From: Desulfotignum sp.
Lineage (GTDB): Bacteria; Desulfobacterota; Desulfobacteria; Desulfobacterales; Desulfobacteraceae
Direction: 5' to 3'
NCBI GenBank assembly: GCA_011389575.1
Contig: JAABUB010000019.1
Location: 1 to 47,736 of the forward strand
Length of the DNA: 47,736 bases
Made by a program: the position numbers and the translations under genes. Every line of letters starts with the position of its first letter. Position 1 is the first letter of the stretch. The notes under the pieces were generated by a model. It was not told the origin of the DNA. It made no database searches and saw nothing but the letters and a program-made list of their open reading frames with translations. Shown in pieces: positions 42,574 through 47,736 of this stretch.

Positions 42574-44567
42574 GGCTTCTCCTGACCGCAGACAGTCTGA
42601 CCGGTTTTCAATGCAATGACAGTACTTTTAGGGATGTCATCGGGTCCGGCCTGACATCCGGTAACAGGATCTACCTGCTCAAACCGGATATTTTCAGGAA
42701 TGGGAAAAGTTCTTTCCGGCTCTCCGGCCAGAGCCTGGAGCATGAAGTCTGCCCATATGGGGGCAGCCCCTCTGCCGCCGGTAATCCCCAAGCCATTGGC
42801 ATCTTTCATGGGCTGCCTTCTGTCAAATCCTGTCCACACAGAGGTACACAGGGTCGGGGTAAATCCGGTAAACCAGGCATCATTATAATTATCCGTGGTA
42901 CCGGTTTTCCCGGCACATGGACGTTTGAATCCCTGTTCTTTTATGGTTCGCCCGGATCCTGTTTCCACAACCGCCTTCATCATATCCACAACCTGATAAG
43001 AAAGGGCCGGATCCAGCACCTGCCGGTCCTGAACTATGCGTTCAAACAGAATCCTGCCAAAAGCATCCTCCACCCGCCAGAACAAAAAAGGCGGATGGTG
43101 CCTGCCCAGGTTCGCAAACACAGAAAATGCCTGGGCCATTTCCATGGGGGTTACGCCGGCAGTTCCCAGTGCAATGGAAAAAACATCATCCAAAGGACTT
43201 TTTATGCCGCATTTCCGGGCCGTTTCCATCACCGCCCGCGGGCCAGTAATGTGAACAAGCTGGGCTGCAATGGTATTGACTGAATGGGTCAGGGCTGTTT
43301 TCAATATCATATCCCCTCTGAATCTGTGCCCGAAGTTTTGCGGCCGCCAGTCAGTGGCACCTGCAACAGGAATGGTCACGGGCTGATCGGTCATTACAGT
43401 TCCGGGATGAAAACCGGCCGAGGCAAAGGCTGAATAGTAAACAAATGGTTTAAATCCGCTTCCAGGCTGGCGCCGGGCCCTGGTAGCGCGGTTAAACTCA
43501 CTGTTGTAATAATTGCGCCCCCCCACCAGGGCGCGCACTGCGCCGGTTGCTGTTTCAATCGCTACCAGAGCACCCTGGGGCCGGGGGGTTTTCCCGGCAG
43601 GTATGGCTATCATGGTATCCAGGTTGTCAAGCCCTTGGGCCAATGCCATTTTTGCCGATTTCTGGAGGCGGGAATCAACAGTGGCATAGACCTGGATACC
43701 GCCATGGTACACCACATTTTCTCCATAAACCTGGATCAGTTCTCTGACAAGGGCATCCAGAAAGTAACTGCCGCTTCTGGCGTCTTGTTTTTCTTTGCGC
43801 AGCAAAGGCGCTTTTGCAGCTGCCTCTGCCGCCTGGTTCTTTGTAATAAAGCCGGTATTTACCATCCGCTGCAATACCAGATCCCGGCGTTTCATGGCCC
43901 GGTCATAATGCACAAAAGGGTTATAGGCAGTGGGAGATTTGGGCAGTCCTGCCAGCAGTGCTGCTTCCGGCAGGGTCAATTCCCGGGCGGATTTTCCAAA
44001 AAATGTATTGGCTGCCTTTTCAATCCCCTGGGCACCTGCACCAAAATAAATCTGGTTGATATAGGCTTCCAGAATTTCTTCTTTGGAAGAAGTGGCCTCG
44101 ATCTGTAATGCCACCAGCAGTTCCTTGAATTTTCTGGTATAGGACTGTTCAAAGGAAAAAAACAAATTTTTGGCCAGCTGCTGGGTGATGGTGGATGCCC
44201 CTTCAATTCGGCCCGGTCTGAACAAAGTAACATACAATGCTTTTAAGGTCCGAAGCTTGTTGATCCCATGGTGCTGAAAAAACAGGTGATCCTCGGTAGC
44301 CAGAATGGCATTGATAAAATCAGCAGACACCCGGGCAAGGGGAACACTTTCCCGCTCTCCCAATCGCATGAGCACCTGGCCGGATGAATCATACACAATA
44401 CTCTGGGGGGTTTCAATAATGCGGCTTACATCCCGGGGCAGTTTGGGCAAATCCGGCACCGTATAAAAAACCAGAAACATGGCGCCTATAACAGCAGCAC
44501 AGATGATAACCATCCCGGAAAAAAAAACAAACCGGAATACAGATAAAATACCTGGCAGCGGCTTCAT
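42570..44567 (-). CDS. Class A penicillin-binding protein 1A family (bifunctional peptidoglycan synthase)
   Basis: This enzyme polymerises and crosslinks peptidoglycan. The 665-residue protein has an N-terminal membrane helix (~10-33), a glycosyltransferase 51 domain with ATEDHLFFQHHGIN (catalytic Glu), GASTITQQLAKNLFF and RKFKELLVALQIE, and a transpeptidase domain with the active serine in GSGFKPF, the SVN motif (HSVNTIAAQ) and KTG (GKTGTTD). ATG at 44567 follows AGGAGAG and overlaps the stop of the upstream gene as ATGA; the frame's extension to 44612 is rejected. The gene lies in a run with SPOR and pilus-motor genes. Confidence 0.94.
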   Translation of the reverse strand: MKPLPGILSVFRFVFFSGMVIICAAVIGAMFLVFYTVPDLPKLPRDVSRIIETPQSIVYDSSGQVLMRLGERESVPLARVSADFINAILATEDHLFFQHHGINKLRTLKALYVTLFRPGRIEGASTITQQLAKNLFFSFEQSYTRKFKELLVALQIEATSSKEEILEAYINQIYFGAGAQGIEKAANTFFGKSARELTLPEAALLAGLPKSPTAYNPFVHYDRAMKRRDLVLQRMVNTGFITKNQAAEAAAKAPLLRKEKQDARSGSYFLDALVRELIQVYGENVVYHGGIQVYATVDSRLQKSAKMALAQGLDNLDTMIAIPAGKTPRPQGALVAIETATGAVRALVGGRNYYNSEFNRATRARRQPGSGFKPFVYYSAFASAGFHPGTVMTDQPVTIPVAGATDWRPQNFGHRFRGDMILKTALTHSVNTIAAQLVHITGPRAVMETARKCGIKSPLDDVFSIALGTAGVTPMEMAQAFSVFANLGRHHPPFLFWRVEDAFGRILFERIVQDRQVLDPALSYQVVDMMKAVVETGSGRTIKEQGFKRPCAGKTGTTDNYNDAWFTGFTPTLCTSVWTGFDRRQPMKDANGLGITGGRGAAPIWADFMLQALAGEPERTFPIPENIRFEQVDPVTGCQAGPDDIPKSTVIALKTGQTVCGQEKP

Positions 44568-45439
44568 GGATGCTCTCCTTTGAGAACCAGCCCCAACTGC
44601 CATACTGCCCATTCTCTGGCCCTGACAAAGAGCACCCCGGGTTGATTCCGGTGCTGGATTTCAATGCCCAGCCGGATAAACCCATCTTTGGCTTCATTGG
44701 AGATACCGATACGCAAAATAGTGCCTTCCTGATCCAAGAGCAGGTCTGTATCCGGCAAAAGATCAGGAATCATTTCCTGCGGCAGCTTGAATACCGCTTT
44801 AAAAAACTGCTCCGCCGGATAAATCCGGCCCATGAATCCGTCGAATTTCTCCAGTCGGCCCGGCTCCAGATATTGTTTCTCTGCAATGGCATCAAGGGTA
44901 TTTTCTTTCAGATCAATGTGCTGAACCACCCTGTTTTCAGCATTGATAAAATATATCTTCATCCCGTTTTTCAGACCTTCACAAAAGATCCGGTCCGTCA
45001 CCTCTCCGTTGAGCAGCCATATCAGGCGGGCAGGCTCCATAATCTGCCGGGCATGGGTCAAAGGCAGTGACAGGTAAAGACGTTTGAATTGTTCCTTTTC
45101 CAGAATAACCCATTCTCCGGGGATCAGACGAGCGGAAATACCGGAAAAAGATGCTGCTTTATGGGCAAACCGGCGGGTATCGCTTTTGCGGTCAATGATT
45201 TTATTCAAAGATTGATGGGCATTGATGGTATCTTTTCCAAGCTCCCAGATCGCCCCTTTTTCAGGCCTGGTTTCATTGGTGGATGCCAGAAAGTTTCCCA
45301 GGAGCTGCTCGCACCAGTCGTATCTGAATTCTGAAAAAAAAACAACCGCTGAAAAAATCAGAAGGCCCAGGTTCAAAAACGAAGCAGTGCGTTTTATCCA
45401 TTCCTGGAATGTAACAGGTTCATACCAGCCCAAGATCAT
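44564..45439 (-). CDS. Membrane-anchored protein of unknown function
   Basis: A 291-residue protein with one N-terminal membrane helix (~20-38, FLNLGLLIFSAVVFFSEF) and a large, presumably periplasmic, soluble domain. Segments such as GEWVILEKEQFKRLYLSLPL, WLLNGEVTDRIFCEG and DGFMGRIYPAEQFFKAVF match no family I know. It overlaps the PBP start by four bases and starts six bases after the zinc-ribbon/receiver gene. Tight coupling to the synthase suggests a dedicated partner or regulator of that enzyme, as seen for lipoprotein and membrane activators of other class A PBPs; this is inference. Confidence 0.75.
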   Translation of the reverse strand: MILGWYEPVTFQEWIKRTASFLNLGLLIFSAVVFFSEFRYDWCEQLLGNFLASTNETRPEKGAIWELGKDTINAHQSLNKIIDRKSDTRRFAHKAASFSGISARLIPGEWVILEKEQFKRLYLSLPLTHARQIMEPARLIWLLNGEVTDRIFCEGLKNGMKIYFINAENRVVQHIDLKENTLDAIAEKQYLEPGRLEKFDGFMGRIYPAEQFFKAVFKLPQEMIPDLLPDTDLLLDQEGTILRIGISNEAKDGFIRLGIEIQHRNQPGVLFVRAREWAVWQLGLVLKGEHP

Positions 45440-45445
45440 GCTGTC

Positions 45446-46060
45446 CTAAGCCTTGCCGACAATTTTCATGGAATCCATGTACACCCGGTAAAAATCTTTG
45501 TGATCCTTTAATGCGGCCGCCAGAAAAGAGGGGAGGTGTTCAAGATTGTCAGGACCCACAACATAATTGGCACTGGCATGCAGGGCTGCCATGGGGTCGC
45601 CTGTTTTCAATTGGTGCCCCATCACCACCAGACAATTCATCCGCCGTATGGACATGTCCAGGGTGTTCATGTACTGGAGGATACTCTTGGAACCGCGGTC
45701 AAACCCCTGTCCCAGCAATATCAGAGGATAGACATGGTAGGCTATCTTTTTTGCAGCTTCAGCCTGGTCAAAAGCAGTATCCACCCCATATCCCAATTGC
45801 CTGACAGCATCATGGGCCGCCTTTTGAAAAGGGTCTTCTGCAACCAGAACCATGGCACGTTCCCGGCCTTGAAAGGAAACCGTTGTTCCAGATGCAGGCA
45901 CTGCTGCATCAGTAACCCTTTCTTTACCTGAATTATTTGCCGAAGATATCTGAATTTTTTCCCTGCATTTTGGACACGTAAACACAGCAGTTTTATCTTT
46001 TGGCAACTTATGATCCGGAATATTGAATTGGGATTTACAATGTCTGCAACGGATATTCAT
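45446..46060 (-). CDS. Zinc-ribbon protein with a degenerate receiver-like domain
   Basis: A 204-residue cytoplasmic protein. Residues 1-~40 are an MJ0042-type zinc ribbon (CRHCKSQF, then FTCPKCREKI). After a linker, residues ~70-195 look like a response-regulator receiver (AMVLVAEDPFQKAAHDAV, then LILLGQGFD), but the position of the phospho-acceptor aspartate reads Gly in LILLGQG and the conserved lysine is missing, so it would be a pseudo-receiver. GGGGAAAAATAAAT precedes the ATG. It lies between the pilT-like genes and the cell-wall synthase cluster. Confidence 0.78.
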   Translation of the reverse strand: MNIRCRHCKSQFNIPDHKLPKDKTAVFTCPKCREKIQISSANNSGKERVTDAAVPASGTTVSFQGRERAMVLVAEDPFQKAAHDAVRQLGYGVDTAFDQAEAAKKIAYHVYPLILLGQGFDRGSKSILQYMNTLDMSIRRMNCLVVMGHQLKTGDPMAALHASANYVVGPDNLEHLPSFLAAALKDHKDFYRVYMDSMKIVGKA

Positions 46061-46062
46061 AT

Positions 46063-47229
46063 TTATTTTTCCCCTTTATAACCCCGGTCAATTTCAAGAG
46101 AATCGATTTTGGAGGTAGCTTCTCCCCTGGCGCTTTTGATACTGTCCAGACCCCGGCCCACCAGATCTTTTCTGGTGGCATAGGCCATGGCAACCCTTTC
46201 ATCTATCTTTGCCTGCTTGTAAAGAGAAAGGATGAATTCATCAAAGGAAACCATTCCCTGGGCTTTGCCTGCCATGATAATATCATTGAAGGTTTTGCCT
46301 TCAGATTCCCCGTTGAGAATGGAATCCCTTACCCGCAGATTGGTGGCCATAATTTCAAATGCCGCAACCCGTCCACCCTTTGCTCCGGGCAAAAGACGCT
46401 GGGCCACGATCCACCGGATCGTATCTGCCAGCCGGATGCGGATCTGTTTTTCTTCCTGGGTTGAAAACATCCCCAGAACCCGGTTGATGGTCTGGCCGGC
46501 ATCCACGGTGTGAAGGGTGGACAAGACCAAATGGCCTGTTTCCGCAGCAGACAAGCCGATCTCCACTGTTTCCCGGTCCCGCATCTCCCCTACCAGAACA
46601 ACCTTGGGTGCCTGGCGCAGGGCAGCCCGAAGGCCCGAGGCAAAGGAATCAAAATCCATCCCCAGTTCCCGCTGATTAAAGGTGGATAATTTCTGGGTAT
46701 GCTGGTATTCAATGGGATCTTCCAGAGTAATCACGTGCACGGATTTGGTCTCATTGATCTGATCCAGCAGGGCTGCCAGGGAGGTGGTCTTGCCCGAACC
46801 TGTGGCACCGGTGACAAAAATAATGCCGTTTTTTTCTTCTGCCATTTTAAAAAACGGCTCAGGCAGTTTCAGCTCTTTAATGGTGGGAATTTTTGTTTCC
46901 AGTTTCCGCAGGACAATGGCATATTTGCCGGAACGTGAAAAAATATTCACCCGGAACCTTGCCTGGGTGTCCAGCTGGTAGGACAGGTCACAGGATCCTT
47001 CCTGCAGAAGGGTTTGGGTAAGCTTCCGGTCATTGTTGATCAGGTTCAGGGCAATGGTCTCGGTCTGAAACGGTGTCAGCACCTGAAAATCAGGCGCAAT
47101 TTTCACCGGTACCAGCTGGCCGTCGCTTTCTACCTGAAGGGGTTTTCCCGGTGTAAGATTTAAATCAGATACATTGGTATGGGATGTGAGCATCCTGGAC
47201 AAAAGATAGTCGATCTGCTGCTTTTTCAT
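46063..47229 (-). CDS. PilU-like twitching motility ATPase
   Basis: A 388-residue PilT/PilU family retraction ATPase. It has Walker A GATGSGKTTS (~138-147), the Asp box (VHVITLEDPIEYQH), Walker B (KVVLVGEMRDRETVE) and the His box (GHLVLSTLHTVDAGQTINR). The C-terminal AIRNLIRE motif of PilT is absent (it reads RVRDSILNG), so it is PilU-like rather than PilT. AGGAGGC precedes the ATG. It follows pilT by 27 bases, the order seen in pilTU operons. Confidence 0.9.
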   Translation of the reverse strand: MKKQQIDYLLSRMLTSHTNVSDLNLTPGKPLQVESDGQLVPVKIAPDFQVLTPFQTETIALNLINNDRKLTQTLLQEGSCDLSYQLDTQARFRVNIFSRSGKYAIVLRKLETKIPTIKELKLPEPFFKMAEEKNGIIFVTGATGSGKTTSLAALLDQINETKSVHVITLEDPIEYQHTQKLSTFNQRELGMDFDSFASGLRAALRQAPKVVLVGEMRDRETVEIGLSAAETGHLVLSTLHTVDAGQTINRVLGMFSTQEEKQIRIRLADTIRWIVAQRLLPGAKGGRVAAFEIMATNLRVRDSILNGESEGKTFNDIIMAGKAQGMVSFDEFILSLYKQAKIDERVAMAYATRKDLVGRGLDSIKSARGEATSKIDSLEIDRGYKGEK

Positions 47230-47256
47230 GCCTCCTCCCCTTTTATGTAATATGGG

Positions 47257-47736
47257 TCAGGCTTCGGTAAAATCCGATGGTGTTTTTTTGAGGAAGGGCC
47301 TGAAAATACCCTTGTTATTCGCCTTGCTGTATGCTTCATCAGGGCTGATCCAGCCTTTTTTGTACAACCCCATGATAGCATCATCCAACAGCTGCATCCC
47401 GTATTGTTTTCCGGTCTGGATCATGGAAGGTATCTGGTGGGTCTTTGCCTCTCTGATCAGGTTCCGCACCGCCGGGGTTGCCACCAGAATTTCCAGAGCC
47501 GGGCACCGGCCTTTTTTATCAATACGTTTGAACAGCACCTGGGCCACCACGGCCCGGAGGCCGTCGGACAGGGTGGAGCGGATCTGGGCCTGTTCTGTGG
47601 AAGGAAATACCTCGATGATGCGGTCAACGGTTTTGGCGGCACTGGAGGTATGCAAGGTACCGAAAACCAAGTGGCCTGTGGATGCAGCTTCAATGGCCAG
47701 AGATATGGTTTCCAGATCCCGCAGCTCCCCCACCAG
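47257..47736 (-). CDS. pilT: Pilus retraction ATPase PilT (partial, N-terminus off the right edge)
   Basis: The visible 159 codons are the C-terminal half of a PilT ATPase: [16 protein letters not shown] (end of Walker B), the His box [19 protein letters not shown], and [15 protein letters not shown], which matches the AIRNLIRE motif needed for retraction by PilT. The reading frame is open through the edge, so an ATG-like start at 47733 (a GTG Val codon) is not the real start. The Walker A part lies beyond the window. Confidence 0.92.
   Translation of the reverse strand: MVGELRDLETISLAIEAASTGHLVFGTLHTSSAAKTVDRIIEVFPSTEQAQIRSTLSDGLRAVVAQVLFKRIDKKGRCPALEILVATPAVRNLIREAKTHQIPSMIQTGKQYGMQLLDDAIMGLYKKGWISPDEAYSKANNKGIFRPFLKKTPSDFTEA

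Noticed and set aside
1-47736. Mobile elements, CRISPR, tRNA or rRNA genes
   Set aside because: No transposase, integrase, regularly spaced repeats, cloverleaf ends or rRNA-like segments were found by reading; only the dispersed repeat copies listed remain.

Overview
The window reads as chromosome from a strictly anaerobic Gram-negative bacterium, most likely a sulfate-reducing member of the Desulfobacteraceae or a close relative (former Deltaproteobacteria). This is inferred from gene content and protein style, not from a marker gene. The supporting points are an indolepyruvate:ferredoxin oxidoreductase, LpxC (lipid A), secretin-type type IV pilus genes, an NtrY/NtrX pair, a threonine synthase with a zinc ribbon, and FeoB-type ferrous iron uptake. 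I see no rRNA, tRNA, CRISPR array, transposase or phage gene. Base composition looks even and moderate throughout, so nothing marks a recently acquired island.

Layout. 1-4.7 kb (minus): iorA (cut by the left edge), a small His-rich protein, the redox chaperone Hsp33 and the ComM/YifB ATPase. 4.8-12.0 kb (plus): lpxC, a DUF4390 protein, ntrY, ntrX-like, rsmD, coaD and a LysR regulator, mostly tightly packed. 12.1-16.0 kb (plus): an unusual trio of a hydantoinase/oxoprolinase-like protein, a histone-deacetylase-fold amidohydrolase with a C-terminal Cys4 motif, and the EF-P lysine ligase homologue EpmA. 16.2-19.7 kb (minus): a DUF368 (PopT-like) membrane protein, Pcm, and a radical SAM protein with an atypical cysteine motif. 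20.0-26.5 kb: two small genes, a 5-formyl-THF cyclo-ligase (minus), then serS, thrC, a LysM-like envelope protein and a PilF-like TPR lipoprotein (plus).

26.5-35.0 kb: the pilus assembly operon pilMNOPQ (minus), then a divergent histidine kinase and sigma-54 activator pair ending in a strong bidirectional terminator. 35.1-39.5 kb (minus): a YfgM-like TPR protein, an SH3b protein, feoB, and a Fur-FeoA-FeoA fusion overlapping feoB. 39.5-39.9 kb is non-coding and holds dispersed repeats and two divergent promoters. 39.9-47.7 kb: a tRNA-dihydrouridine synthase (plus), then on the minus strand pilT (cut by the right edge), a PilU-like ATPase, a zinc-ribbon/pseudo-receiver protein, a membrane-anchored unknown, a class A penicillin-binding protein, a SPOR protein and a small unknown.

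How it fits together: two pilus blocks (secretin/alignment complex and retraction motors) lie 11-20 kb apart, each embedded in envelope genes. The most interesting items are the hydantoinase/HDAC/EpmA trio, the Fur-FeoA-FeoA fusion with its own promoter and operator-like dyad, an NtrX-like regulator whose GAFTGA loop has decayed, a 13-A tract inside ntrY, a pseudo-receiver beside the pilus motors, and an intergenic repeat family present at 16.1 and 39.6-39.8 kb.
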